Position numbers and translations under genes: made by a program. Under the pieces are notes generated by a model, which was given only the letters and a program-made list of their open reading frames with translations, made no database searches and was not told where the DNA came from. This document shows positions 41,799 to 49,894 of a DNA stretch of 64,000 bases, in pieces. The stretch lies in NCBI GenBank assembly GCA_023284085.1, contig JAKVHY010000022.1, positions 1 to 64,000 on the forward strand, given 5' to 3'. Position 1 is the stretch's first letter, and each line of letters opens with the position of its first letter. Source of the stretch: Shewanella benthica. Its GTDB lineage: Bacteria > Pseudomonadota > Gammaproteobacteria > Enterobacterales > Shewanellaceae.

Positions 41799-44003
41799 CT
41801 AAAATGCACGACGCTCGACGTTGATCCGCGCCGCTTCATCTTGATCGATCGGCTCTATTCGCGTGCTGCACTGCTTAAATGCTGGTTGACGTGAATAGGG
41901 ATCGAGTAAGCCTAAGGTGAGACGGTTAACACAATCGTGGTAATGAAACGGGATAAACACCATGTTACGCGGCACCCTGTGGGTCAACTGCACCATCACC
42001 ACGGCATCGCCGCGACGACTCGTGAGGCGCACATAGCTCTGATGTTCGACCCCAAGCTCTTTAGCCGCGTCCGGGTTCATCTCCATGTACGCCGTTGGGC
42101 TGAACTTGTTGCAGTTACCTATCTTGCCCGTACGGGTACGAGTATGAAAATGCTCCACCACCCTGCCGCTGTTGAGCCAGAATGGATACTCGTCACAGGG
42201 CTGCTCGTTGTTGTTATAAAAATTAATGGGCAGCAGATTTGCCTTACCTGACTGAGTTGGAAACAGGCCATCGCTGTAGAGCCTGGCTGTGCCTTTGAGA
42301 CCTTCATCTTGTTCTCTAAATGGCCATTGAATGCCTCTGGCCGCCTCAATTTTCTGATAAGTCATGCCCGAAATATCTAAGTGGCGCGGACCGCCATGGG
42401 ACAACTTGCCCTTAGACAGGTACTTCATCTCCTCGAATGCCCCTTCCGGTGTCTCGGGAAAATGGATCATCTGGCCATTATCGAAGCGCTTGGCCAGCTG
42501 ATTAAAGATCCAAAAATCTGGCTTAGAGTTCTTAAAGGGGGGCAAGACATTACAGATCAGGTTAACCCTGCGCTCAGTGTTAGTGTGGGTACCCTCTTTT
42601 TCGGCCCACACCGATGCCGGCAGATACACATGAGAATACTGGTTAGTCTCAACGTCCCTATAGACGTCTTGGATAACCAAAAAATCCAGCTTCTCCAGCG
42701 CCTTACGGATACGCGCCGTGTTGGGCATTGAGGTCATGGGGTTAGTGGCCACGATCCACAGGCCTTTTATCTCTCCTGTCTCTATAGCGGGAAAGATATC
42801 GGTCTCGGCCAGGCCGCGTTTCTTGGGAAAGAACTCAGGATCTATGCCCCAAAAATCGGCTATCTCGTTTCTGTCGGCTTCATTTTCCAGATAGCGATAC
42901 CCGGGTAAGCCCGAGCAAGATGACCACTCCCGGGTGCCCATGGCATTACACTGACCGGTTATCGATAAGCTGGTACCGCCCGGCTTACCGATATTGCCGG
43001 TTATCATATTAAGATTATTGATGTTGGCGACACCATCTGAGCCGTGGGTGGATTGGTTAATTCCCATGGTCCAGATGCTCATGGCCGCCGGCGCCTTAGC
43101 ATAGATTCTCGCCACATTACGTATGGTATCTTCGTCTATGCCGCAGATGTGTTGTGCCTGCTTAGGATCATAGTCCTGCACCAGTGCCTTAACCGCCTCG
43201 AAGCCTTGGGTGTGCGCGTCGATATAGGCCTGATCTTGCAGCCCTTCATTGATGATCACATGCAGCATGGCGTTGATCAGCACACAATCTGTACCTGGGG
43301 TGATCGGCAGGTGAATATCGGCAAATTGCGCCAACATGGTCACTCGGGGATCCACCACGATCAAGGGGAAGTGACGCTTCTCCAGCGCCTCTTTCAGACG
43401 CCAATAGATGATAGGATGTTGCTCGGGAAGGTTGGAGCCAAAAGCCATCAGGCAGTGGGTGTGCTCAAAATCATCGTAACAGCCCGGTGGACCGTCGGCG
43501 CCGAAGGAGCGCTTATAACCGCTGACCGCAGATGCCATACACAAGGTGGTGTTACCGTCGTAGTTATTAGTGCCGATCACGCCGCGGGCGAGCTTGCCTA
43601 AGGTGTAGAACTCTTCGGTCAACAGCTGGCCCGAAGAGACGATGGCAAAAGAATCGCGGCCATACTTGGCTTGAATTTCTTTGATCTTAGTGGCCGTGGT
43701 ATCCAGGGCGTGATCCCAGGAGGTAGGCTCGAAGTCTTCGAAATGCTTGTCTCTTATGAGAGGCTCGGTTCCCCTGCCCGGACTCTCGAACAACTCGTGC
43801 TCTAAGATCCCCTTGATACAGAGTTTACCCCGATTCACATCGGCGCCAGCGTGGCCTCGGGTGGTGACAATCTTGTTCTGCTCGTTTAAGCCAATCTCGA
43901 TAGAGCAGCCCGTAGAGCAATAATTACAGGTGGTGTACTTCCACTGTGCAACTTTCTTGCTGGGTATCACGATAGGCTTTCTTTTTTTACGACCAAACAG
44001 CAT
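41799..44003 (-). CDS. cytoplasmic NasA/NarB-type molybdenum nitrate reductase
   Basis: A 734-residue bis-MGD enzyme. N-terminal [4Fe-4S] motif CNYCSTGCSIEIG...GKLCIKG; the Mo-ligand Cys region LCMASAVSGYKRSFGAD (about residues 155-171) is of the NasA/NapA type. Later motifs are GPPGCYDD, NINNLNMITGNIGKPGG, CNAMGTREWSSCSGLPGYR and ATNPMTSMPN. There is no Tat signal, so it is cytoplasmic. Length matches cyanobacterial NarB rather than the longer NasA with a C-terminal [2Fe-2S] domain. The only reductase candidate for the distant nirBD locus in this window. A formate dehydrogenase-like activity is less likely given these motifs. Confidence 0.72.
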   Translation of the reverse strand: MLFGRKKRKPIVIPSKKVAQWKYTTCNYCSTGCSIEIGLNEQNKIVTTRGHAGADVNRGKLCIKGILEHELFESPGRGTEPLIRDKHFEDFEPTSWDHALDTTATKIKEIQAKYGRDSFAIVSSGQLLTEEFYTLGKLARGVIGTNNYDGNTTLCMASAVSGYKRSFGADGPPGCYDDFEHTHCLMAFGSNLPEQHPIIYWRLKEALEKRHFPLIVVDPRVTMLAQFADIHLPITPGTDCVLINAMLHVIINEGLQDQAYIDAHTQGFEAVKALVQDYDPKQAQHICGIDEDTIRNVARIYAKAPAAMSIWTMGINQSTHGSDGVANINNLNMITGNIGKPGGTSLSITGQCNAMGTREWSSCSGLPGYRYLENEADRNEIADFWGIDPEFFPKKRGLAETDIFPAIETGEIKGLWIVATNPMTSMPNTARIRKALEKLDFLVIQDVYRDVETNQYSHVYLPASVWAEKEGTHTNTERRVNLICNVLPPFKNSKPDFWIFNQLAKRFDNGQMIHFPETPEGAFEEMKYLSKGKLSHGGPRHLDISGMTYQKIEAARGIQWPFREQDEGLKGTARLYSDGLFPTQSGKANLLPINFYNNNEQPCDEYPFWLNSGRVVEHFHTRTRTGKIGNCNKFSPTAYMEMNPDAAKELGVEHQSYVRLTSRRGDAVVMVQLTHRVPRNMVFIPFHYHDCVNRLTLGLLDPYSRQPAFKQCSTRIEPIDQDEAARINVERRAF

Positions 44004-44069
44004 AAAATTCGCCCCACATTGAATAGATTCTATTTTACTTTTGCTTTATCTCAGCAATATCCATCACAA

Positions 44070-44085
44070 TGCAGCCCTCATGCCA
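44070..44085 (-). promoter_or_regulatory. sigma-54-type (-24/-12) promoter of the nitrate reductase operon
   Basis: Minus-strand TGGCATGAGGGCTGCA has GG and GC 12 bases apart. It shares its two departures from consensus (T after TGGCA, C before TGCA) with the nirB element. The predicted start is near 44060, 57 bases before the ATG. Confidence 0.65.
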
Positions 44086-44137
44086 AAATATTAAACCAAT
44101 ATAATCAATAGAGTAGCTAGTGTTCAGTTTAGATAAA

Positions 44138-44154
44138 TGTACATTTTCGGTGCT
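44138..44154 (-). promoter_or_regulatory. NtrC-like site upstream of the nitrate reductase
   Basis: TGTACATTTTCGGTGCT matches TGCACC-N5-GGTGCA at 9 of 12 positions. Its centre is about 86 bases upstream of the predicted start. Another half-site, GGTGCA, is at 44168-44173. The gap is shared with the divergent ecotin gene. Confidence 0.45.
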
Positions 44155-44335
44155 TTCGCTTTAAAGTGGTGCACTTCTGGTTTTAAAATAAATTAAAATA
44201 ATTAACCCCTTTTCATTTTCCGGTCGTTTATAAGGGTAACGAGGACCTGTTGACCTTTCATGGTTGAGCAAAATTCTAGCGACAAAGATAAACAGGCCCC
44301 AGCACAGAAACATCTTTTTACTTTTTGGAGATTTT

Positions 44336-44941
44336 ATGAATTCATCGACACTTAACGCCGCTAAGAAAGCATTGACCATCACATTTTCAGCAGGAAGCAT
44401 CTTAGCCGTGTCACTATTATCTTTTAATGCATCGGCCACCAGCCCGGCTCACCCAACGGATCTTAACCAGAGTGGTCACATGCAAAATATCATCACATCT
44501 CAGGCCTTCTCTTCATCCAATTACCAAGTCCAAGACGCGACTAAGATGTTTCCCGCACCAGAAACAGGCATGGTGCAACACATACTCACCCTGCCTAAGC
44601 TAGATGATGAATCGAACTACATGGTCGAAATACAGATAGGTCAAACTCAGATGGTGGACTGTAATGGCGGGAGCCTGTCGGGCGACTTGCAACAACATTC
44701 GGTTCAAGGCTGGGGATATAACTATTACCAGGTTGATTCGATCACTCAGGGGCCAACGACTATGATGGCGTGTTTCAAGCAAGCCAAAAAAGAGGCTTTT
44801 GTGCCAATCAGAGCCGAGCTGAAAATCAAGTATGACAGCCGTCTGGATAAGGTGCTTTATCTACCCGAAGGCAGCGAACTTAGATATCGAGTCTGGGCGG
44901 TTGAGAGTCAGTTCAGCACCTCAAAGCTATTGAGTGAATAA
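44336..44941 (+). CDS. eco: ecotin, periplasmic serine protease inhibitor
   Basis: A 201-residue exported protein; the signal peptide ends near FNASA. The core matches ecotin: [52 protein letters not shown] and the reactive loop TTMMACF, whose Met-Met is the usual P1-P1' pair. The two Cys of the loop disulfide (VDCNG, MACF) are kept. The C terminus YRVWAVESQ also matches. Residues 35-60 extend the N terminus relative to E. coli (162-residue precursor). TTTGGAG precedes the ATG. It protects against trypsin-like proteases from hosts or competitors. Confidence 0.92.
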   Translation: MNSSTLNAAKKALTITFSAGSILAVSLLSFNASATSPAHPTDLNQSGHMQNIITSQAFSSSNYQVQDATKMFPAPETGMVQHILTLPKLDDESNYMVEIQIGQTQMVDCNGGSLSGDLQQHSVQGWGYNYYQVDSITQGPTTMMACFKQAKKEAFVPIRAELKIKYDSRLDKVLYLPEGSELRYRVWAVESQFSTSKLLSE

Positions 44942-45003
44942 ATAGCACCCAATATTGATTACACATTTCACTACACGCATTAGTGACTAATTCCCCCATA
45001 CAT

Positions 45004-45033
45004 AAATGCCAGCTAGTAAAGCTGGCATTTTGC
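45004..45033 (+). terminator. intrinsic terminator after ecotin
   Basis: Stem AAATGCCAGC/GCTGGCATTT with a seven-base loop and a short T-run, 62 bases downstream of the ecotin gene. Confidence 0.8.
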
Positions 45034-45099
45034 CCTTCGCTTACTCCTTGCAGCCTTTTATCTGGGAAAACAGCAATTTTTATCTAACTGTCCCGGTCT

Positions 45100-45128
45100 G
45101 ATGATTGGCTAATTAATTCCCGATCATC
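45100..45128. promoter_or_regulatory. operator-like inverted repeat upstream of the EamA gene
   Basis: GATGATTGG and CCGATCATC form nine-base arms with one mismatch around an 11-base AT-rich spacer, about 85 bases before the transporter start. The binding protein is unknown. Confidence 0.3.
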
Positions 45129-45212
45129 TAATACCGAGTGGTATATTTTAGCTAAACAACTTAGGACATAAAAATTAAACGCTAATTCGAATCAACAAGG
45201 AGCCAATAACGC

Positions 45213-46187
45213 TTGAGCAAACTTAGCATTAGCCTCTACACGATTTTGGCCCTGATCGCGTTCGCGGCTAACTCAGTCCTGTGTCGTCTGGCATTAGGCG
45301 ATAACACCATAGATGCGGCGAGCTTTACTTCGGTTCGGCTGCTGTCCGGGATTTCAGTGTTAATCATTATCTTAGCCTTCACTCGCTCAGGCTTAGGATC
45401 TCGCTTTAGCCGCGCTGAGGGCCAAGATGAACAAGATAACCTGCAAGGGACATCTGCGGCCGACGCTTTGAGTCAGTCGAAGTTAAAGGCAAAAGGCAGT
45501 TGGCGAGCCGCTATATTGTTATTTATCTACGCGATAACCTTTTCCTTCGCCTATATATCATTGGCCACAGGCATGGGCGCCCTCATCTTATTTGCCTCGG
45601 TGCAACTCACTATGGTTATAGCCAGTCTACTCGGCGGTAAAAAGCTCCACTATACTGAGTGGATCGGACTGATAATGGCGTTTTGCGGATTCATCTACCT
45701 GGTGATGCCGACACTCGCGACACCTTCACTATCAGGTTTTATCCTGATGACAATATCTGGCATTGCATGGGCCGGTTACACCCTGATGGGGCGGGGATCC
45801 GCAAGCGCACTTGGAGATACCAGCTATAATTTCCTGCGTACCTTACCTTTCGTTATTCTCTTAATCCTGTTCACATTTCAAGATGCTCAACTCTCAAATA
45901 CCGGCCTGGCATTAGCCATAGTGTCCGGCGGGCTCGCCTCGGGGATCGGCTACACCATCTGGTATATTGCACTGACAGGCTTGAGCGCGATACAAGCGGC
46001 AGTGGTACAACTGGTGGTGCCTGTTATCGCTGCTATCGGTGGCATCATGTTTGCGGGTGAATCAATATCGATGCGCCTGATACTCGCCTCTGCGATGATC
46101 TTAGGCGGGATCTTATTCCTGATAGTAGGAAAATATGTCCTTGAGAGCCGCGGTTCGCGCCATACTAAAGATAGCGAAAGCAAATAA
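45213..46187 (+). CDS. EamA/DMT-family transporter
   Basis: A 324-residue drug/metabolite transporter-type membrane protein with ten helices in two EamA halves (first AANSVLCRLALGDNTIDAAS; second LMTISGIAWAGYTLMGRGSA). The loop after helix 2 is unusually long and charged (GLGSRFSRAEGQDEQDNLQG). Translation starts at a TTG with AAGGAG upstream. The pattern VVQLVVPVIAAIGGIMFAGE is the family's final signature. Substrate unknown. The DUF1801 gene begins 13 bases after its stop codon. Confidence 0.85.
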   Translation: MSKLSISLYTILALIAFAANSVLCRLALGDNTIDAASFTSVRLLSGISVLIIILAFTRSGLGSRFSRAEGQDEQDNLQGTSAADALSQSKLKAKGSWRAAILLFIYAITFSFAYISLATGMGALILFASVQLTMVIASLLGGKKLHYTEWIGLIMAFCGFIYLVMPTLATPSLSGFILMTISGIAWAGYTLMGRGSASALGDTSYNFLRTLPFVILLILFTFQDAQLSNTGLALAIVSGGLASGIGYTIWYIALTGLSAIQAAVVQLVVPVIAAIGGIMFAGESISMRLILASAMILGGILFLIVGKYVLESRGSRHTKDSESK

Positions 46188-46200
46188 CAGAGCCGGAGAA

Positions 46201-46605
46201 ATGAATAAAAATATTAGCCAAAAATTCGATACCTATCCCGATGACATAGCCAAGATCTTATTGGTAATTAGACAAGCTATTATTGATATAGCCAATGAGA
46301 CAAGTGATGACGAATTGGAAGAAGCGTTAAAATGGGGGGAACCTAGCTATATAGTAAAACATGGCAGTACCGTACGTTTCGACTGGAAAGCGGCAAGCCC
46401 GAACCAATACCGCATCTATTTCAATTGTAAAACCAGCTTAGTTGAGACCTTCAAAGAGCTCTATGGCAATACCTTCACCTACGAAGGCAATCGAGCCATG
46501 GTATTTTCAACATCAGATATCATACCTATGACACAGCTCAAGCATTGCCTCTCACTGGCACTGAGATATCATTCAATTAAGCATCTGCCTCTATTGGGCG
46601 CCTGA
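46201..46605 (+). CDS. DUF1801 domain protein
   Basis: A 134-residue soluble protein of the DUF1801 family (YdhG/YjhX-like fold): FDTYPDDIAKILLVIRQAII, then LEEALKWGEPSYIVKHGSTV and IYFNCKTSLVETFKELYG. The family's biochemical function is not established; some members occur near iron and stress genes. ATG at 46201 is chosen because the conserved region begins directly after it; GGAG is very close. It is probably co-transcribed with the EamA gene. Confidence 0.78.
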   Translation: MNKNISQKFDTYPDDIAKILLVIRQAIIDIANETSDDELEEALKWGEPSYIVKHGSTVRFDWKAASPNQYRIYFNCKTSLVETFKELYGNTFTYEGNRAMVFSTSDIIPMTQLKHCLSLALRYHSIKHLPLLGA

Positions 46606-46723
46606 ACGAGCCTCACTCTCTAATCCCTCAGTCCCCTGTCCTCTCGCCTTCCCATCGCAGTGCAACAAATGTAAATGTTAGATTTATCTATTGTAACGCC
46701 CTTTACAAATCTCTTCCCACGAG

Positions 46724-46742
46724 CATAATGATATTGATTCTT
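46724..46742 (+). promoter_or_regulatory. Fur box upstream of the NiSOD cluster
   Basis: CATAATGATATTGATTCTT matches the Fur consensus at about 14 of 19 positions. It lies 41 bases before the first gene of the cluster, where it would cover the promoter. Iron depletion would switch on the nickel enzyme. Confidence 0.65.
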
Positions 46743-46782
46743 ATTTGCGTTTGTAACTTATAGAGAGTGAAGGAGAGAGGGT

Positions 46783-47187
46783 ATGGATACATGGAAACAG
46801 CTGATTTTTGAGGCCAACCAAGCTTTTCAAGCGGGTGATTGGCAAGATGCCGAACATCAATATTTGGTCGCCGTATCGAGGATTAATCACCTGTATGCCG
46901 AATATGCCAACGATGAACAGGTCATGATGGCCTGGCTAGCCAGTTACCATAACCTGTCTGAGCTCTACGGCAGACAGGGTAAAGCCGACGCTCAACTCAG
47001 TAATATCATGATCCCTTATCACCAATTAAGAAATCGACTCATCACTCAAGCAGATAATAAACCCATCTATGCCGCAATCCTTCATGGATTGAAGCTTAGC
47101 TGCAAAGAGTTATACCTATTTCAAAAGAGCCAGTTACAGGGATCTAAATGTGTCGATATGAACGCTTTGGCTCCGGTCATTCACTAG
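46783..47187 (+). CDS. helical protein of unknown function leading the NiSOD cluster
   Basis: A 134-residue soluble, all-helical protein with TPR-like spacing (LIFEANQAFQAGDWQDAEHQ, then WLASYHNLSELYGRQGKAD). It resembles a conserved Vibrio/Shewanella family of unknown function (DUF2753-like; recalled, not checked). It ends with a Cys pair region (LSCKELYLF and GSKCVDMN). It is the first gene behind the Fur box, with GGAGAGAGG upstream of its ATG, and leads into the His-rich protein, sodN and sodX genes, suggesting a role in the iron-starvation or oxidative response. Confidence 0.7.
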   Translation: MDTWKQLIFEANQAFQAGDWQDAEHQYLVAVSRINHLYAEYANDEQVMMAWLASYHNLSELYGRQGKADAQLSNIMIPYHQLRNRLITQADNKPIYAAILHGLKLSCKELYLFQKSQLQGSKCVDMNALAPVIH

Positions 47188-47246
47188 TAATAACCTATCT
47201 CAAACCAGACATCAGATTCCCACTTTATAGTTAAGGTCAAGTACCC

Positions 47247-47453
47247 ATGAAGCAAAGATTTTCAGCAGCACTCACATTCATATCCACCCTGCTTATCGCC
47301 CCAACGGCCATGGCACATCCGGGACATGATCATGCTCATTGGTCATCGTCTATGATCCACCTGCTGTGGATTCTTCCCGCCGTGGGTGCCCTGGGACTCG
47401 CCATCACTATGTACCGTCGAAAGAAAGCCGCGACTCAATCAAACAGCAAATAA
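47247..47453 (+). CDS. small His-rich membrane protein next to sodN
   Basis: A 68-residue protein with a signal peptide (FISTLLIAPTAMA), a mature N terminus HPGHDHAHW containing four His in nine residues, one membrane helix (LLWILPAVGALGLAITMY) and a basic end (RRKKAATQ). It lies 9 bases upstream of sodN. The His cluster at the start of the mature chain suggests metal, perhaps nickel, binding in the periplasm, like other small companions of nickel systems. This is inference; no family function is known to me. Confidence 0.65.
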   Translation: MKQRFSAALTFISTLLIAPTAMAHPGHDHAHWSSSMIHLLWILPAVGALGLAITMYRRKKAATQSNSK

Positions 47454-47462
47454 GGGGCGAAC

Positions 47463-47963
47463 ATGTTTTATAATTTATTGAATAAACTCGACAGTAAGGC
47501 GCCTTTTAAGCGTGCCTCGGCCCACTGTGATATTCCGTGCAAGATTTACGACCCGATCACGGCTCAACTGGCGGTATTGACCATGATCCGCATGGTCGAC
47601 TTACTCGAAGAACTCAATGCTAAGTCGTCTCTGACGCCCAATGAGCAAGCCCAGTTCGGCCGTTTAGTCGCCGAAAAGGAAGTCCATGGCCACAAGGTAA
47701 AAGATGAGATCACTGTTATCTGGGGCGACTACATCAAGCAGCCTCAGCTGGATCAATTCCCGCAGCTCCATGAGTTGAGTCACAGCATCATGTTGACGGC
47801 ATCTAAAGCCAAACAGCATATCGATCGCGATGTAACTCTGCTACTGCTGGAAAAGGTCAATCGCTTCGCCGAGATATTCTGGGAGACCAAAGGGGTTAAG
47901 ACTTATCAGGCCACCTGCCCTTATCCGCCAGCAGAGACCTTGATTTACCCGCAGCTAAAATAG
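47463..47963 (+). CDS. sodN: nickel superoxide dismutase SodN
   Basis: A 166-residue precursor. A 20-residue propeptide ends ...KRASA and cleavage before His21 exposes the nickel hook HCDIPCKIYDP (His1, Cys2, Cys6 of the mature enzyme). The rest is the four-helix bundle (AQFGRLVAEKEVHGHKVKDE, CPYPPAETLIYP at the end). Position 7 of the hook is Lys instead of the more usual Gly. NiSOD detoxifies superoxide without iron or manganese, which fits the Fur box at the head of the cluster. AGGGGCG precedes the ATG. sodX follows. Confidence 0.95.
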   Translation: MFYNLLNKLDSKAPFKRASAHCDIPCKIYDPITAQLAVLTMIRMVDLLEELNAKSSLTPNEQAQFGRLVAEKEVHGHKVKDEITVIWGDYIKQPQLDQFPQLHELSHSIMLTASKAKQHIDRDVTLLLLEKVNRFAEIFWETKGVKTYQATCPYPPAETLIYPQLK

Positions 47964-47993
47964 CTAAATACATTGTTAGCTTAAGGAGTGCTC

Positions 47994-48287
47994 ATGTTTG
48001 GGATCAATCTATACCGAGTTGCCGGAATCAGTATGCAGCCGCGTATTCCTGCTGGCAGTTTCGTTCTCTGCATGAGCGCTTTTTCTCGAACTCGTTTAAC
48101 GCTAGACGCAATATACCTGTTCGATCACCCCAGACTAGGTGAGCTGATCAAGACTTTGGTCAAAATAGACAATGCGGGTAACCTCTGGTTCAAAGGCGAA
48201 AACGATACCAGTATATCCAGCCAAGAGATGGGCCCTATAAGGAGTGGCAGAGTCATAGGCAAGGTCACACTGATCATATCGGCCTGA
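47994..48287 (+). CDS. sodX: NiSOD maturation protease SodX (S26 family)
   Basis: A 97-residue signal-peptidase-like protease. The catalytic Ser is in VAGISMQPRIPAGSFVL (about residues 8-24) and the general-base Lys in GELIKTLVKIDNAGNLWF (about 46-63, within ELIKT), followed by GENDTSIS. It should remove the SodN propeptide so that the N-terminal His can bind nickel. ATG at 47994 has AAGGAG 5 bases upstream; a GTG two codons earlier overlaps the ribosome binding site. It follows sodN by 30 bases. Confidence 0.92.
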   Translation: MFGINLYRVAGISMQPRIPAGSFVLCMSAFSRTRLTLDAIYLFDHPRLGELIKTLVKIDNAGNLWFKGENDTSISSQEMGPIRSGRVIGKVTLIISA

Positions 48288-48410
48288 GAGGCTTACTCAC
48301 TGTCTCGCTATTAATCCGCTGGGACTTGTCATTCAAGGATACTGACAACTAAAAAAGTTTATCTCGAATCATCAATTGTAACCTAAGATGCTATTTGTTA
48401 GCGTTAAGCC

Positions 48411-48623
48411 ATGACAACATTTCATATCAGCAGAATACACACATCGAGAGGAATTTTCAGGCTGAGCGGCCACTGGGCTCAGACACTGGAAATATCCGCT
48501 ATTGAATTTATGGGCACAGATGGCTGGGTGACATTAAACTTAAGCGATGAACACTCCCGCAAATTAATGGCCAATTTAGAGCTGGAAATTTTAACCCATT
48601 TACGTTCACAACATGCCGACTGA
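48411..48623 (+). CDS. small protein of unknown function
   Basis: A 70-residue soluble protein: FHISRIHTSRGIFRLSGHWA, then ISAIEFMGTDGWVTLNLSDE and a helical end ANLELEILTHLRSQHAD. The mix of strands and one helix looks like a real small domain, but I recognise no family. GCGTTAAGCC precedes the ATG, so the ribosome binding site is weak. It lies between sodX and the convergent P-loop gene and has no terminator hairpin I can see. Confidence 0.55.
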   Translation: MTTFHISRIHTSRGIFRLSGHWAQTLEISAIEFMGTDGWVTLNLSDEHSRKLMANLELEILTHLRSQHAD

Positions 48624-48669
48624 CATTGACTAGAATTATTAGTCGTTGATTCACCCAACCCTATAAAAA

Positions 48670-49149
48670 TTAGCAGGCTTCGAACTGTTTGGCCATTCTC
48701 TGTATCTGGGCTAACGGTACACCATGGCTATTTCGCTTGGCACATTCAGCTTGATGAGCAGGGTCTTTAGGTTCACCTATTAACACGATGCGAACCTGAT
48801 AGCCCAAGGCCTTCGCCGCGGCTTCGTAGGCCATAAATTCCCAGTAAGCCATATTAGTATTATCACAAATCACCAAAGGCTGAGATACAGATAGCGCATG
48901 AATAAACCCGCTTAAGTTGCGCTGATGAAATTCGGCCAATCGTTTAGCATCGAACCTGTACTCATCTCCCTGATAGAAGAAACTATCCGTCGAAAAGTAC
49001 CCCTTGCTCCGAATGTTCATGGTGACTTCGAGTGTTTGACTGACAATATACTCATCGACCCAACGAGACTTGCCGCTGCCGGGCAGACCGCGCATGATTA
49101 TCGCTAATCTATCGACTCTTGACGTCTCTTTAGGCTGAAACTTATTCAA
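48670..49149 (-). CDS. P-loop ATPase/kinase-like protein (AAA_33 type)
   Basis: A 159-residue protein with Walker A GLPGSGKSRWVDEYI near the N terminus and the pattern STDSFFYQGDEYRFD, then VICDNTNMAYWEFMAY, typical of small polynucleotide kinase or zeta-toxin-like P-loop proteins (YTH/AAA_33 group). The TTG at 49149 has a perfect GGAGG 5-7 bases upstream and is preferred; ATGs at 49161 and 49179 are alternatives, the latter overlapping cobB. It follows cobB by 16 bases and is probably co-transcribed. Substrate unknown. Confidence 0.75.
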   Translation of the reverse strand: MNKFQPKETSRVDRLAIIMRGLPGSGKSRWVDEYIVSQTLEVTMNIRSKGYFSTDSFFYQGDEYRFDAKRLAEFHQRNLSGFIHALSVSQPLVICDNTNMAYWEFMAYEAAAKALGYQVRIVLIGEPKDPAHQAECAKRNSHGVPLAQIQRMAKQFEAC

Positions 49150-49165
49150 ATCCCCCTCCATAGAC

Positions 49166-49894
49166 TCACTGACTCTCATTATTAATAATCGCGCCGGATA
49201 GGATCCGCTCAACCATTTTTGGCACTATTTCACTGGCCTTACCCTGCAGATGATATTGAAATTGACTATGACGGTCCGCTTCGACCAAGTTAACTTCGAC
49301 GGTTTGAGCGCCATGGTGATTAGCAGTATCGACAAAACCTGCGGCCGGATAAACGGTTCCCGAGGTCCCTATGGCAATAAACAGATCACAAGTGTCTAAA
49401 GCATGTTGAATGCGGTCCAGGCCAATGGGCATTTCACCGAACCAAACCACATGGGGCCTTAGCCTCTGGGCCGGAATGCAGCAAGTGCAAGTATGCTCTG
49501 GGCCAAATGGGTCTTTGAGCAAAAATGTTTGGCGCGAACGCGGACAACGTCCTTTAGATAGCTCTCCGTGCATATGCAATAATCGGTGCGATCCCGCTCG
49601 CTCGTGGAGATCATCGATATTTTGAGTGACGACCAATAGCTCTCCATCAAACTCCCTCTCGAGGCGCGCTAAGGCATCATGCCCTGCATTGGGCTCCACA
49701 TCTCCGCTATGCAGCTGGCTCCAACGAGTATTGTAGAATCGATCCACAAGCTCGGGATCTCGCGCATAACCTTCCGGCGTCGCAACATCTTCAATTTTAT
49801 GTTCTTCCCATAGGCCATCTTGATCTCTGAACGTTCTTAAGCCTGATTCTGCTGAAATTCCAGCGCCTGTTAAAATCACTATCTGCCGATACAT
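49166..49894 (-). CDS. cobB: Sir2-type NAD-dependent protein deacylase CobB
   Basis: A 242-residue sirtuin that removes acetyl or succinyl groups from lysines using NAD. Motifs: ILTGAGISAESGLRTFRD (NAD binding, residues 6-23), TQNIDDLHERAG (about 98), HMHGEL (active-site His), and RPHVVWFGEMP. The zinc site has CPRSRQ and CTCC (ligands GRC, CTCC). ATG at 49894 has AAGGA 6 bases upstream, chosen over longer starts. The AT-rich 300-base gap to the divergent fur gene holds both promoters and a short tandem repeat (TTTATCTCTGA twice near 50031-50053), and nothing else visible. Confidence 0.93.
   Translation of the reverse strand: MYRQIVILTGAGISAESGLRTFRDQDGLWEEHKIEDVATPEGYARDPELVDRFYNTRWSQLHSGDVEPNAGHDALARLEREFDGELLVVTQNIDDLHERAGSHRLLHMHGELSKGRCPRSRQTFLLKDPFGPEHTCTCCIPAQRLRPHVVWFGEMPIGLDRIQHALDTCDLFIAIGTSGTVYPAAGFVDTANHHGAQTVEVNLVEADRHSQFQYHLQGKASEIVPKMVERILSGAIINNESQ

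Noticed and set aside
43044..43601. 185-codon plus-strand ORF opposite the nitrate reductase gene
   Set aside because: It lies wholly antisense to a convincing molybdoenzyme gene with conserved motifs, has no ribosome binding site and no recognisable domain; it is a codon-bias shadow.
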